The notes below the pieces were generated by a model that was given only the letters and a program-made list of their open reading frames with translations, searched no databases and had not been told where the DNA came from. A program made the position numbers and the translations under genes. A stretch of 64,000 bases of DNA from Opitutaceae bacterium (GTDB taxonomy: Bacteria > Verrucomicrobiota > Verrucomicrobiia > Opitutales > Opitutaceae): the NCBI GenBank assembly GCA_030693515.1, contig JAUYAK010000095.1, positions 62,001-126,000 on the forward strand, written 5' to 3'. The first letter of the stretch is position 1. Each line of letters begins with the position of its first letter. Shown here piece by piece: positions 17,204-25,072 of the stretch.

Positions 17204-18184
17204 GTGAATCCACTCCGCCATGATCCTCAATGCCTCCACGGCGACCGTCAGGATCGACCGTCACTCCAACGGACTCGAGCGGCGACGACTCACCGGCTGC
17301 TTGACCACGCGCTGATCTCGCTCGAAACCGAAGTGGCCTTGGCCGGCAAAATCCGCGCGGGCGATGAAACGGCGCTGCACGAGCTGGTGCGGAACAATCT
17401 TCGCCTCGCGCATTTTCTGGCGGAGCGATTTGCCCGAAGCTGTCACGGCCAGCTCGACGCGGAGGAGCTTTTTTCCGAAGGCATCGCGACGCTCTATCAA
17501 ATCGCGCGCCGCTTCGATCCGCGACGCAGCCGGTTCGGTGATTTCGCGATGTTCCACCTGCGGTCGAAATTCCATTCGTTGATCACCGTAACCAGACAGG
17601 GTCGTCGTCGGCCCGCGCCGCGCGAGGATCGCGTCGCACTGGCAGAGGCCGGCTGGCGCTGGCTGGAACAAACCGGTCGCGAAGCCACGGCGGAGCAACT
17701 CGCCGAGTTCCTCAGGTGGAGCGCAGGGCGCACGCGCCGCGCGGCGGGCCACGCCGTCGCACTGAGCTTGGATGCTACGCTGGCACATCGCAGCGAGACC
17801 TTGCTCCAGACGCTGGTCGACGAATTTGCCCAGCACGGCGACCAGCTGGCGATGGAACATGAACGCATCGAGTCCGTTCGCGTCGCCCTCCAGCAACTCG
17901 ATCCCCGTGCTCAGGCGATCATTCGCGAGCGTTTCGACTTTGCCGCGCGCGCCACTCCGTCGCAAATCGACCGGCTACGATTGACCAGCGGCGGACGGCG
18001 GCGGCAGCAACGCCTCGGCGGCTCGCTGCGCGAAGTCGGGGCATCGCTTGGACTCAGCGGCGAGCGCGTGCGCCAGATCGAAAACGCGGCGTTCGTGCAG
18101 CTGCGCCGTCTCTTATCTGCGTGGCGTGAAGACTCGCCGAAAGAAAAACAAGGCCCCGACTCTTGCGCGACTTATCGCCGCTGA
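17204..18184 (+). CDS. Sigma-70 family RNA polymerase sigma factor with canonical region 4
   Basis: 326 residues from a GTG at 17204, chosen by the class I motif 6 bases upstream. Region 1.2-like sequence (LETEVALAGKIRAGDETALHEL) precedes region 2 (NNLRLAHFLAERFAR, then DAEELFSEGIATLYQIARRFDP, then FGDFAMFHLRSKFHSLI). The C-terminus has a clear region 4 helix-turn-helix (SLREVGASLGLSGERVRQIE), as in RpoD or RpoS. Region 2.4 differs from housekeeping sigma factors, which fits an altered -10 preference. It lies directly after the integrase and heads the accessory gene array carrying the YTATCTGCGG motif, so it is the best candidate reader of that motif. Confidence 0.85.
   Translation: MNPLRHDPQCLHGDRQDRPSLQRTRAATTHRLLDHALISLETEVALAGKIRAGDETALHELVRNNLRLAHFLAERFARSCHGQLDAEELFSEGIATLYQIARRFDPRRSRFGDFAMFHLRSKFHSLITVTRQGRRRPAPREDRVALAEAGWRWLEQTGREATAEQLAEFLRWSAGRTRRAAGHAVALSLDATLAHRSETLLQTLVDEFAQHGDQLAMEHERIESVRVALQQLDPRAQAIIRERFDFAARATPSQIDRLRLTSGGRRRQQRLGGSLREVGASLGLSGERVRQIENAAFVQLRRLLSAWREDSPKEKQGPDSCATYRR
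18113..18122 (+). promoter_or_regulatory. Class I motif TTATCTGCGT
   Basis: Lies inside the end of the sigma gene. TTATCT plus 7 bases reaches the GTG at 18126, the likely start of the next gene. Confidence 0.6.
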
Positions 18185-18449
18185 CCGCGACGGACTCACG
18201 GTGCGCAATCCCGACAATGGCCTGATATTCCGCATCGTTTACGTAAACTGGCAAGGCGTGCTGCCCGCCGTAAAAATCTACCGACGACACGGCCGACGCG
18301 CCGTGCGCGCCCCTCTCATGGGCCATGATTGGATCGAACGCTGGTTGGCCGATTTAGATCTCTGCCGCAGACCAGGCCGAGGAACGCGAACCACCCGCCA
18401 CTATCTGCATCACACAACCCCATCATTGCATGAAAATCTCTTCCTTTGA
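18126..18449 (+). CDS. Hypothetical small basic protein
   Basis: 107 residues from GTG 18126, positioned by a class I motif 7 bases upstream and overlapping the sigma gene by 59 bases in another frame. It begins VKTRRKKNKAPTLARLI and has a central strand-rich section (LIFRIVYVNWQGVLPAVKIYRR) with a HDWIERWLADLDL helix. It is very basic, so nucleic-acid contact is possible. No family recognised. Confidence 0.55.
   Translation: MKTRRKKNKAPTLARLIAADRDGLTVRNPDNGLIFRIVYVNWQGVLPAVKIYRRHGRRAVRAPLMGHDWIERWLADLDLCRRPGRGTRTTRHYLHHTTPSLHENLFL
18402..18411 (+). promoter_or_regulatory. Class I motif CTATCTGCAT
   Basis: Copy of the motif 18 bases before the ATG at 18430, within the end of the previous gene. 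A leader of about 15 bases would be expected. Confidence 0.5.
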
Positions 18450-18849
18450 TCGCACCACCATCGACGCGTTGCGCGCGGCCGTCGGACTCGCTCCCGCCAA
18501 AGTCGGCGAACTCCACGGCATCCGCCTCAGCACGGGTCGCATCTCCTATCGCCCTCACAATTGCGTCATCCCAGTGGAGGCGGCAATCATCGCGGCCGAT
18601 GGCACGGTGGCGTCGCGCGAAGCGGAGGATTTCAAGACAAACGCGGCCTTTTTCGGCCTCACGCCCGGGCATCTTGGGCAGACGTTCACCGATGGCCGCG
18701 GCGTGCGCTTCCGGCTGGTCGGGCTGAATCTGAAAGCGCGCAAGAAGCCGTTCCTCATCGAGGATGTGATGGGCACGCGATTTGTGGCGCCCGAAACGAT
18801 GGTGTTACGCGGATTCGGCCTCACCCGCCCCGATGACCTGCACCGATAG
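18430..18849 (+). CDS. Hypothetical protein
   Basis: 139 residues, overlapping the upstream gene by 20 bases. Beta-rich composition (ISYRPHNCVIPVEAAIIAAD, then GVRFRLVGLNLKARKKPFLI) and no membrane segment. No family recognised. It belongs to the accessory array and has its own class I motif. Confidence 0.6.
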   Translation: MKISSFDRTTIDALRAAVGLAPAKVGELHGIRLSTGRISYRPHNCVIPVEAAIIAADGTVASREAEDFKTNAAFFGLTPGHLGQTFTDGRGVRFRLVGLNLKARKKPFLIEDVMGTRFVAPETMVLRGFGLTRPDDLHR

Positions 18850-18881
18850 GAGTGCGCAATTCGACAAACTCTCTCGGCATC

Positions 18882-19265
18882 ATGAAAACACCCAACACGC
18901 GCATCGCATACCTCTACCGCGACGCCAGCAACTACAAGGCGGCGGGCGCAGTGATCGTCGCGGGGCAGATTACGTTTCGACAAGTTTCCGCCTGTCTCGA
19001 CTGCGGCGAATTTTTCATTCCGCAGCAAATGGGCTGGGAACCACTACAATCCGGGGTTGCGGCCTACAGCGGAGGACAGCTCAACGAGGACGACCACGTG
19101 TGGCATGAGTTGCGAGCGGAGGACTTCGCCCCGACCGACACGGAGCCGACGCTGCCGTGCTCCGCCCACGACGTGCGGCGAGCCTTCACCCGTGCGCACG
19201 CCGAGGGCTGGAATGTCGCCCGCTACTCCCGCGAGCTGGGGCTCCCACTGGAGGACAAGCCATGA
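18882..19265 (+). CDS. Hypothetical protein with CxxC pair
   Basis: 127 residues from ATG 18882 (MKTPNTRIAYLYRDASNYK). An upstream in-frame start at 18852 adds only ten residues. A CLDCGEFFIPQQMGW segment near residue 45 resembles half of a zinc knuckle, and a second cysteine appears at CSAHDV. The C-terminal helix RRAFTRAHAEGWN is followed by SRELGLP. No family name is known to me. Its stop overlaps the next ATG. Confidence 0.6.
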   Translation: MKTPNTRIAYLYRDASNYKAAGAVIVAGQITFRQVSACLDCGEFFIPQQMGWEPLQSGVAAYSGGQLNEDDHVWHELRAEDFAPTDTEPTLPCSAHDVRRAFTRAHAEGWNVARYSRELGLPLEDKP

Positions 19266-19540
19266 CCACGACCGACAAGGCCGTGCAGCGCGTGACGCGC
19301 GCACCCTACATGGTGCTTTTTCCGAATTCGCGGGCCAAGGCCCGCGCCATCGTCGTCGCCATCGGGCCGGGCGATCTGCTCCGCTTCCGCGAGAAAGGCC
19401 GTCGCACGTGGTTCGACCTGCCCCTCGAGGCGGCTTTCGGCATGGCGGTCAAATGCGCCGCAGAATTTCGGCTCTGCTTCGTGCCCGGCAAGAAAACGCG
19501 GCCCGAGAACGCCACCGAGCGCAGCGCCGCGCGCCGATGA
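19262..19540 (+). CDS. Hypothetical small protein
   Basis: 92 residues. ATG 19262 overlaps the preceding stop, so translation is probably coupled. It contains short strands (YMVLFPNSRAKARAIVVAIG, then LLRFREKGRRTWFDLP) and a basic tail. No motif of known function. Confidence 0.55.
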   Translation: MTTTDKAVQRVTRAPYMVLFPNSRAKARAIVVAIGPGDLLRFREKGRRTWFDLPLEAAFGMAVKCAAEFRLCFVPGKKTRPENATERSAARR

Positions 19541-19556
19541 TTCACGCCATTCACCC

Positions 19557-19895
19557 ATGACCTCATTCGCTGAAATTCAATCCTCCTACGATGCGCTGGC
19601 CACCGCGCTCCTCGCCCACCTCGACGCGCGTGTTCCCGCTGACGGAACTCCACGCCTCTTTCGGACCGACTACCTCCGGCTCGCCCATCCTCACGAGGAG
19701 GACCAGGTGCTTCGCTTTCACTCCCTGCGACTCTGTGACGGCGTAGTCTGCGCCGCCGCCGAGACGGATGACGAATGCGGCGCGGGCGACGAGGTGGAGC
19801 CCATCCCGGTCGCGGAATTCCTGCTTGATGCATTGTGTAGTTTCGCCGCGCAACTCGACGACGGCACCCCGGCATCACCGACGGCGAGACGTTAG
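19557..19895 (+). CDS. Hypothetical small acidic protein
   Basis: 112 residues starting MTSFAEIQSSYDALATALL. An acidic middle (AAAETDDECGAGDEVEP) ends in a helix (VAEFLLDALCSFAAQLDD). No class I motif precedes it, and it lies 16 bases after the previous gene, so it probably shares that transcript. Function unknown. Confidence 0.55.
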   Translation: MTSFAEIQSSYDALATALLAHLDARVPADGTPRLFRTDYLRLAHPHEEDQVLRFHSLRLCDGVVCAAAETDDECGAGDEVEPIPVAEFLLDALCSFAAQLDDGTPASPTARR

Positions 19896-19922
19896 AACGC
19901 GCGCTTCGGAGCGGGCCGAACG

Positions 19923-19932
19923 TTATCTGCGG
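19923..19932 (+). promoter_or_regulatory. Class I motif TTATCTGCGG
   Basis: Perfect consensus. TTATCT plus 6 bases reaches ATG 19935. Confidence 0.7.
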
Positions 19933-19934
19933 CC

Positions 19935-20441
19935 ATGTCCCATCCACCACCACTCCGCATCGCCGCCAACCGAATCGAAGGCTTCGTCACCAAGCTCAAT
20001 TGGCAGCCCACGCACAGCCTCGCTCCCACCGTGCTCATGTGGCGCGACGACACGTTTATCGCCGGCTTCAAAGTCAGCGTGCCTGCCGATCTCGCCGCCC
20101 GGCTCGATCCCGAGCGCACGAAAGACGCTCAAGCCGCGGCGATCGCGCGCACCCTGCGCGACGCCGGCGCCACCGCCTACGCGCTGTTCATGGAAGCGTG
20201 GGCCGCACGCCCGCTCGATCCCCGCGACCCCTTCGCGGGACCATCGCCAGCCGAGCGACCGGATCGCTACGAGGTCGTCTTCGCCAGTTATGAAACGAGG
20301 GACGGATCCACCTTGGCCCGACAGTATTCCGTCGAACGTCGCAGTGACGGCACCATGCGGCTGCTGCGCTATTTCGAGACGGAACAGTTCAGTGGCCGTT
20401 TCAGCGGCCTGCTCCGGCGGCCCGACCACGCGCGGAATTAA
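19935..20441 (+). CDS. Hypothetical protein
   Basis: 168 residues, start fixed by the class I motif. Strand-helix pattern (APTVLMWRDDTFIAGFKVSV, then QAAAIARTLRDAGATAYALF, then YEVVFASYETRDG) suggests a small alpha/beta fold. No recognised family or membrane segment. Confidence 0.6.
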   Translation: MSHPPPLRIAANRIEGFVTKLNWQPTHSLAPTVLMWRDDTFIAGFKVSVPADLAARLDPERTKDAQAAAIARTLRDAGATAYALFMEAWAARPLDPRDPFAGPSPAERPDRYEVVFASYETRDGSTLARQYSVERRSDGTMRLLRYFETEQFSGRFSGLLRRPDHARN

Positions 20442-20457
20442 GGCAGGAGGTGGCGGC

Positions 20458-20467
20458 TTATCTGCGG
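20458..20467 (+). promoter_or_regulatory. Class I motif TTATCTGCGG
   Basis: Perfect consensus. TTATCT plus 6 bases reaches ATG 20470. Confidence 0.7.
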
Positions 20468-20469
20468 GG

Positions 20470-20898
20470 ATGAAACCAATCACCTCCGCAGAAATCGCCG
20501 CCCTCGCCCGTTTTGTCGCCAATGCACAGCTCTCCTACCACGAGGAAAACAAGGAACACTTCCTCCGCGAGACCCGCCGGCTCGCCGCGCGGTTTGCCAC
20601 CGAACTGGCACTCAGCCCAACGCAGTTCGATCTGCGGGTAAATCGCGGCGGCATCGCCGGCTCCGGTGACGTGACGCTGCACGCCGATCATCTTTACGTG
20701 TCGCTCAACGCCGAAATCGACTTCGGTCGCGGGCGAGCGTTTATGTTTCGCGGTTGCCGGTCGCGGCAGGACTACACGGGCCTCGGCAATCGGTGGGCGC
20801 TCTGGCATGATATCGGCCGCGATTTTTTCGGGGTGGTGAAAGCGATGCGCGTGGCGGTGAACGAGGCCAAGACGGAGAACTGCCCGCCCGTCCGATAA
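20470..20898 (+). CDS. Hypothetical protein
   Basis: 142 residues from ATG 20470, set by the motif; the frame stays open far upstream but that part is a shadow of other genes. The N-terminal half is helical (SAEIAALARFVANAQLSYHE). The C-terminal half is mixed (ADHLYVSLNAEIDFGRGRAF, then FFGVVKAMRVAVNEAK). No family recognised. Confidence 0.6.
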   Translation: MKPITSAEIAALARFVANAQLSYHEENKEHFLRETRRLAARFATELALSPTQFDLRVNRGGIAGSGDVTLHADHLYVSLNAEIDFGRGRAFMFRGCRSRQDYTGLGNRWALWHDIGRDFFGVVKAMRVAVNEAKTENCPPVR

Positions 20899-20919
20899 AC
20901 GGCGCGACCGGGCCATCGG

Positions 20920-20929
20920 TTATCTGCCG
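20920..20929 (+). promoter_or_regulatory. Class I motif TTATCTGCCG
   Basis: One mismatch from consensus. TTATCT plus 6 bases reaches ATG 20932. Confidence 0.65.
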
Positions 20930-20931
20930 GC

Positions 20932-21315
20932 ATGACCAACGCCCTTTCGTCTCCGGCACCGACTGTTCCTATCACCGTCGTCGAATTCACACGCTACTAC
21001 CTCGCCCGCGACATCGCGTTCTTTCGCCTCGGTGCAATTCCCTACGGCAACGTGCTCGATTCGGTGAACCGCCTGCGAAGCATTCGCGCCCTGCACCGGC
21101 GCACGCTCGATTGGACGGGTGCGCGGTGTCTGTGCCGCGAACACCTCGAAAGCGGCGGGAGCTACGCGAGCTACCGGCACACCGAGGAACAGGGCGCGGC
21201 GGAAGACTACGCGCACCTCGCCAACGAGCTGGTCCGGCTTTGTGCCGTTCATGCCCGTTTGCCTGTGCTCGCGACGCACGCCCGAGCCGACACGGCAGCT
21301 ATCTGCGAGACATGA
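20932..21315 (+). CDS. Hypothetical protein
   Basis: 127 residues, mostly helical (VEFTRYYLARDIAFFRLG, VLDSVNRLRSIRALHRRT). A CLCREHLESGGSYASYRH stretch has two cysteines and histidines that could bind metal. Its stop overlaps the ATG of the VWA gene, so the two may be translationally coupled. Function unknown. Confidence 0.6.
   Translation: MTNALSSPAPTVPITVVEFTRYYLARDIAFFRLGAIPYGNVLDSVNRLRSIRALHRRTLDWTGARCLCREHLESGGSYASYRHTEEQGAAEDYAHLANELVRLCAVHARLPVLATHARADTAAICET
21299..21308 (+). promoter_or_regulatory. Class I motif CTATCTGCGA
   Basis: Lies inside the end of the preceding gene. CTATCT plus 7 bases reaches ATG 21312. Confidence 0.6.
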
Positions 21316-22505
21316 ATCCCGCCGTTTCCCTCCATGCCGTCGAACAGATGTTCCGCGCGGCCCGCCTGCTCTTGCTCGCCCGCTATCCGTTCTATGGCTC
21401 GTTACTCGCGCATCTGAAACCCATCCTCACGGACCGCGTGCCGACCGCTGCCGTGGATGCGTGTGACCGCGTGTTTTTGAATCCAGAATTTTTCGCCGCA
21501 CTGGAGGGCGTAGAGCAACGCGCCTTCATCCTTGCCCACGAGGCGTTGCATCCCGCGCTCGGAATTTTCTGGCGCGGCCGGAGCCACGATCCGGTGCTGT
21601 CCAACCTCGCCCACGATTTCGTCATCAATCTCATCCTCCGCGACGACAATCCCCGCTGGTTGCCCAAGACCGCGCTCATCGACGACCGCTTCGCTGGCAA
21701 GTCCTACGAAGAAGTGTATGGTGAGTTAGTCCGCAAATCGCATCGCACGCTGGCGAAACTAAAACTGCCGATGGCGGATGTGATGCCCAGCGGCCCCGCG
21801 GGTGTCATCGGCGAGGAGAGCCCATCGCGCTCCGCCGAGGCCGAAGATCCGGCCGGGCGGATGCGAGTCTGGCAGACGCGCGTCGTCGCCGCGCGGCTCT
21901 ACGCGCAAGCCCAGGGTCGCGCCTCACGCGGCGCAGAGCGCGCCGCCGGATTGAGTCGCGGCTCCACCGTGCCGTGGCAGGAGAAACTGCGGCTGGCGTT
22001 GCACGAGGCGTTCGGACGAGCGCGCACGGATTGGTCGCGCCCGCACCGGCGCGGGTGCGCGCTGGGGCTTTACCTCCCGCGCGAAGTTTTCCACGGCTGC
22101 GACTGCGCCGTCTATGTCGATACCTCCGGCTCGATTTCCCCGGACAATCTCGCCGGCGCCGTGCGCGAAGTTGACGGCATCATCCGCGCGTGCGGCGGGC
22201 GCGTCCGTTGGTTGCAGGGCGACGACGGCGTGCTCGGCGACGAATGGATTCAGGCGGCGCCGGAAACGCTGTCCGGTGGCGGCGGCACCTCGTTCGTGCC
22301 GTTGTTTTCCCATCTCTCCGAAGGCACGCGGCCGCACAGTCTCGTGATTTTTACGGACACGTTTGGAACCATGCCCGCCAGCGCGCCGGAGTTCCCCGTG
22401 ATTTGGGCGGTGTATGGCGAAACGGAAAATGAAATCGCGGCCTTGCCCGTGCCGTTCGGTGAAAAAATCGCCGTGCCCGCGCACGCCTTCGCCGCGCGGA
22501 CCTGA
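21312..22505 (+). CDS. VWA-like protein with putative metallopeptidase domain (DUF2201-like)
   Basis: 397 residues. The N-terminal half has a zinc-type HEALH motif at residues 76-80 (FILAHEALHP), typical of the DUF2201 N-terminal domain. The C-terminal half is a von Willebrand A-like domain with a MIDAS start (VYVDTSGSIS, near residue 270), a later GGGGTSF loop and LVIFTDTFG. Such proteins are usually paired with MoxR-type ATPases, and one follows directly. The pair probably acts as a chaperone or remodelling machine on an unknown target. Start is fixed by the class I motif and overlap with the upstream stop. Confidence 0.85.
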   Translation: MNPAVSLHAVEQMFRAARLLLLARYPFYGSLLAHLKPILTDRVPTAAVDACDRVFLNPEFFAALEGVEQRAFILAHEALHPALGIFWRGRSHDPVLSNLAHDFVINLILRDDNPRWLPKTALIDDRFAGKSYEEVYGELVRKSHRTLAKLKLPMADVMPSGPAGVIGEESPSRSAEAEDPAGRMRVWQTRVVAARLYAQAQGRASRGAERAAGLSRGSTVPWQEKLRLALHEAFGRARTDWSRPHRRGCALGLYLPREVFHGCDCAVYVDTSGSISPDNLAGAVREVDGIIRACGGRVRWLQGDDGVLGDEWIQAAPETLSGGGGTSFVPLFSHLSEGTRPHSLVIFTDTFGTMPASAPEFPVIWAVYGETENEIAALPVPFGEKIAVPAHAFAART

Positions 22506-22508
22506 GTG

Positions 22509-22518
22509 TTATCTGCGG
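22509..22518 (+). promoter_or_regulatory. Class I motif TTATCTGCGG
   Basis: Perfect consensus. TTATCT plus 6 bases reaches ATG 22521. Confidence 0.7.
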
Positions 22519-22520
22519 GC

Positions 22521-23663
22521 ATGGCCTCCAAATCTATCGACACCGGCGCGGCGCTCACGCTGCGCGAACTTCCGCCCGTCCTCCGTCTCGCCGCCGCCAA
22601 ACGGCGCAGCGTTTTTCTTCTCTCCACGCCCGGCGTCGGCAAAACCGAAGTCATCACCACCCTCGCGCGCGAGGCGGAAGCAGACCTGCTTGTGCTTGTC
22701 GCCAGCCTGCTTGACCGCCTCGACCTCGCGGGCCTGCCCCACACCTACGCTGACCCGAGCGGTCGCACCGTGACCGGCTTCGCGCCGATGGCACAGATGG
22801 CCGCACTCTCCAACGAGCACGCTCCCGAGGGCGGCCCCGTCTGGCTCTACCTGAACGAACTCAACGCCGCCGCCGACCTGTCCGTCATGCCCACGCTCTA
22901 TCGCCTCATGGCCGAGCGCGCGGTCGGGCAACTCACGCTCCGCGACAACGTGTTCATCATCGCCGACGGCAATCCGGGCAGCGCGCTCTCCGCCGGCCGC
23001 GACATGCACCTCGCCATGCGTCGGCGGTTCCAATGGATCAACATCCGGGCCGACCTCGCCGTGTGGAATGCATGGGCACTCACCCACGGCTGCGATGCGC
23101 GCGTCACCGCATTCTTCGGCGTCCCGGCCTTTGCGCCGCATTTCAACAACTTCGACCCGAGCGACCGCGCCGCGCTCACCTTCGGCTGCCCCGCGACGTG
23201 GGCACGCGTCGGCGCGGACCTGCGGGAGATTGCGGAACTGAGCGCGGACGACCCCGGCCTGCGGCTCGCGCTGATTTGTGGGCACGTCGGGGAAAAAGCC
23301 GGCACGGATTTCGTGGGATTTCTGAGTCACGCCGACAAGATTCCCGACGCGGCCGATGTTCTCGCGCGGCCGAAGGATGCGGAAATCCCCAAGGAGATCG
23401 ACCGGCTCTCGCTGCTGTGCGGCTCCGTGGTAAATCTGTGCATCGAGAAGCCCGTGCTCACCCACAGCGCGTTGAGCTACGCACTGCGCCTGCACGCGGT
23501 CGCGGGCATCGCCGGCCACGCGGAGTTCGCCATCTTTCTCGCGCGCTCGCTCGCCCTTGTGCAGGCGACCAAACTCGTGATGCGCGAAAGCCCACTGCTC
23601 GAAAAACTCACGAAGCTCGTCAGCGGCGACCCCTACGCGATTGAGGCGTTTCAGGCGTCTTGA
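22521..23663 (+). CDS. MoxR-type AAA+ ATPase
   Basis: 380 residues. Walker A TPGVGKT lies at residues 36-42. The Walker B region reads VWLYLNELNAA, with asparagine where aspartate is usual, so hydrolysis may be altered. A sensor-like FIIADGNPG and an arginine-rich RRRFQWI follow. This is the layout of MoxR/RavA-like ATPases that work with VWA partners, here the gene just upstream. The substrate is unknown. Start fixed by the class I motif. Confidence 0.85.
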   Translation: MASKSIDTGAALTLRELPPVLRLAAAKRRSVFLLSTPGVGKTEVITTLAREAEADLLVLVASLLDRLDLAGLPHTYADPSGRTVTGFAPMAQMAALSNEHAPEGGPVWLYLNELNAAADLSVMPTLYRLMAERAVGQLTLRDNVFIIADGNPGSALSAGRDMHLAMRRRFQWINIRADLAVWNAWALTHGCDARVTAFFGVPAFAPHFNNFDPSDRAALTFGCPATWARVGADLREIAELSADDPGLRLALICGHVGEKAGTDFVGFLSHADKIPDAADVLARPKDAEIPKEIDRLSLLCGSVVNLCIEKPVLTHSALSYALRLHAVAGIAGHAEFAIFLARSLALVQATKLVMRESPLLEKLTKLVSGDPYAIEAFQAS

Positions 23664-23689
23664 CCGGGTCGGGGGCGCACACGCATCCA

Positions 23690-23699
23690 TTATCTGCGG
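23690..23699 (+). promoter_or_regulatory. Class I motif TTATCTGCGG
   Basis: Perfect consensus. TTATCT plus 6 bases reaches ATG 23702. Confidence 0.7.
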
Positions 23700-23701
23700 A
23701 C

Positions 23702-24073
23702 ATGGCTCACTCCTACATTCACGCGGTGTCCTCGGCGCGTCGCTTCGGCGGCAAACCCGAGGACTACCTCCCGCTCCACAACTGGTTCGACGCGACCAAG
23801 GTCATCGCCGCCGATTTCCGCCATCGCGCGCTCCGCCACCATAGCGAGGGCATCTTTCTCGCCGAGCAGATTTTCGGGGTCACGCTCCTCAACAGCGAGG
23901 GCAAGCCCGTCCCGGTCCGCCTGCTCGGCGAGCAGCATGTGCGCGAGGATTTCAATGGCCGGATTCCCGCAGCCCTCGACTGGCTCCGCGCCATTCGCGC
24001 CGAACCGTGGATGCACGTGCGCCAGGTCGATACCCCGACCGAGGGAATTTATGCCGAACTCATGCCGCGCTGA
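23702..24073 (+). CDS. DUF6915-like protein
   Basis: 123 residues. The pattern SARRFGG, YLPLHNWFDATK, DFRHRALRHHSEGIF, GEQHVREDF and ending PWM closely recalls a widespread small family that I believe is Pfam DUF6915. Several conserved histidines (HNW, FRHRALRHH, EQH) suggest a metal site. The family is common on plasmids and prophages and its role is unknown. Start fixed by the class I motif. Confidence 0.75.
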   Translation: MAHSYIHAVSSARRFGGKPEDYLPLHNWFDATKVIAADFRHRALRHHSEGIFLAEQIFGVTLLNSEGKPVPVRLLGEQHVREDFNGRIPAALDWLRAIRAEPWMHVRQVDTPTEGIYAELMPR

Positions 24074-24083
24074 TTATCTCTTC
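24074..24083 (+). promoter_or_regulatory. Class I motif variant TTATCTCTTC
   Basis: Core TTATCT kept, GCGG part lost. Spacing to ATG 24086 is still exactly 6 bases, which suggests the hexamer is the essential part. Confidence 0.55.
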
Positions 24084-24085
24084 CC

Positions 24086-25027
24086 ATGAGCACACCTGAT
24101 TACACTCCGCAGGAATACGCCGCGGCGTTCCTCATTGATTTCCTCGCCGCGCTCGGCGTCACCCGTGCCGACCTGAGCTTCAGCGGCAGCGGCGACGATG
24201 GAGCCGTGAACGATGTGACGTTCGCCTATCGCCAAGACCGCCCGCCCACCGAGGAGCAAGTCGTCGAACAATGGCGACTCGCGCTCGCCCGGCATCATTT
24301 GCTCTATCCGGAATATTCCGTCGAGGGTCCGTCGCAGGACGAGAAGGGCGACCGTTTCCTCGCAGCGACGGTCGAAAAATATTTCGACGACCACATCAGT
24401 CCCAATCTCGGCGACTGGGTGAACAACGACGGAGGCAGCGGCAGCGTCGGGGTGGACATCGCGGGCGGGCTCATCAGCCACCGAGTCACCTACAACTCCA
24501 CCACTGAGGGCTCATCGCATTCCGGCAAGGTGAAAAGGCCGGCGCTTTTCCGCGCGCTGCTCGGCGCCGCCGCAACCTATGGCATCGCCCGTATCGAGGC
24601 CGAACTCGATTTCGAGTCCGACTCGCATTGCTGGTCGCAGAATTTCACCTTCCGAGCAGCGGACGACACGGCGGTGACACTCGACGACCCAACGCAGACC
24701 GCGTTCCTCGATGCGTGCCACGCCGTCGCGAGCGCCCATCCGAGCAAGCGCCGCGCACCGCTGGCGGCGAGTAGCGGCGAGGAATTCACGCTCTGGCTGC
24801 ACGAAGCCTTCGTGGAGAAGGCGGCGTTGGCCCTCGGCGGGCATGACGAAATGGAGAGCTACAACGTGACGCTCTCGCTGGGGATGGATTCAGGCGCACC
24901 CGTGCTCGAATGGACGGTCACGTTTACCTACCTCGACACCGAAGACGGTGAATCCGATGAAATCGCAGCCCCAGTCATCGCGCCGCCACCCAGACGCTCC
25001 CGTCGCCCGAGTCGCCGCGCTGCGTGA
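24086..25027 (+). CDS. DUF6878-like protein, tandem copy 1
   Basis: 313 residues. The N-terminal region has an ADLSFSGSGDDGAVNDVTF strand pair and a later LGDWVNNDGGSGSVGVDI segment. That resembles small plasmid and phage proteins of the DUF6878 type (GDSG and W-NNDGG motifs). The C-terminal half repeats a strand-rich pattern (IARIEAELDFESDSHCWSQ). The tail is arginine-rich. The next gene is a clear paralogue with the same order of motifs, so the two arose by tandem duplication. Function unknown. Confidence 0.7.
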   Translation: MSTPDYTPQEYAAAFLIDFLAALGVTRADLSFSGSGDDGAVNDVTFAYRQDRPPTEEQVVEQWRLALARHHLLYPEYSVEGPSQDEKGDRFLAATVEKYFDDHISPNLGDWVNNDGGSGSVGVDIAGGLISHRVTYNSTTEGSSHSGKVKRPALFRALLGAAATYGIARIEAELDFESDSHCWSQNFTFRAADDTAVTLDDPTQTAFLDACHAVASAHPSKRRAPLAASSGEEFTLWLHEAFVEKAALALGGHDEMESYNVTLSLGMDSGAPVLEWTVTFTYLDTEDGESDEIAAPVIAPPPRRSRRPSRRAA

Positions 25028-25060
25028 GCTTCGGAAATCAGCGGTGGGGCTGCGGGGTGA

Positions 25061-25070
25061 TTATCTGCAG
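25061..25070 (+). promoter_or_regulatory. Class I motif TTATCTGCAG
   Basis: One mismatch. TTATCT plus 6 bases reaches ATG 25073. Confidence 0.65.
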
Positions 25071-25072
25071 CC

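Noticed and set aside
19768-20469. Upstream extension of the 20470 gene
   Set aside because: The open frame overlaps two better-supported genes and has serine/arginine-rich shadow composition.
22509-23690. 393-codon minus-strand open frame
   Set aside because: Antisense to the MoxR-type ATPase; no motif of its own.
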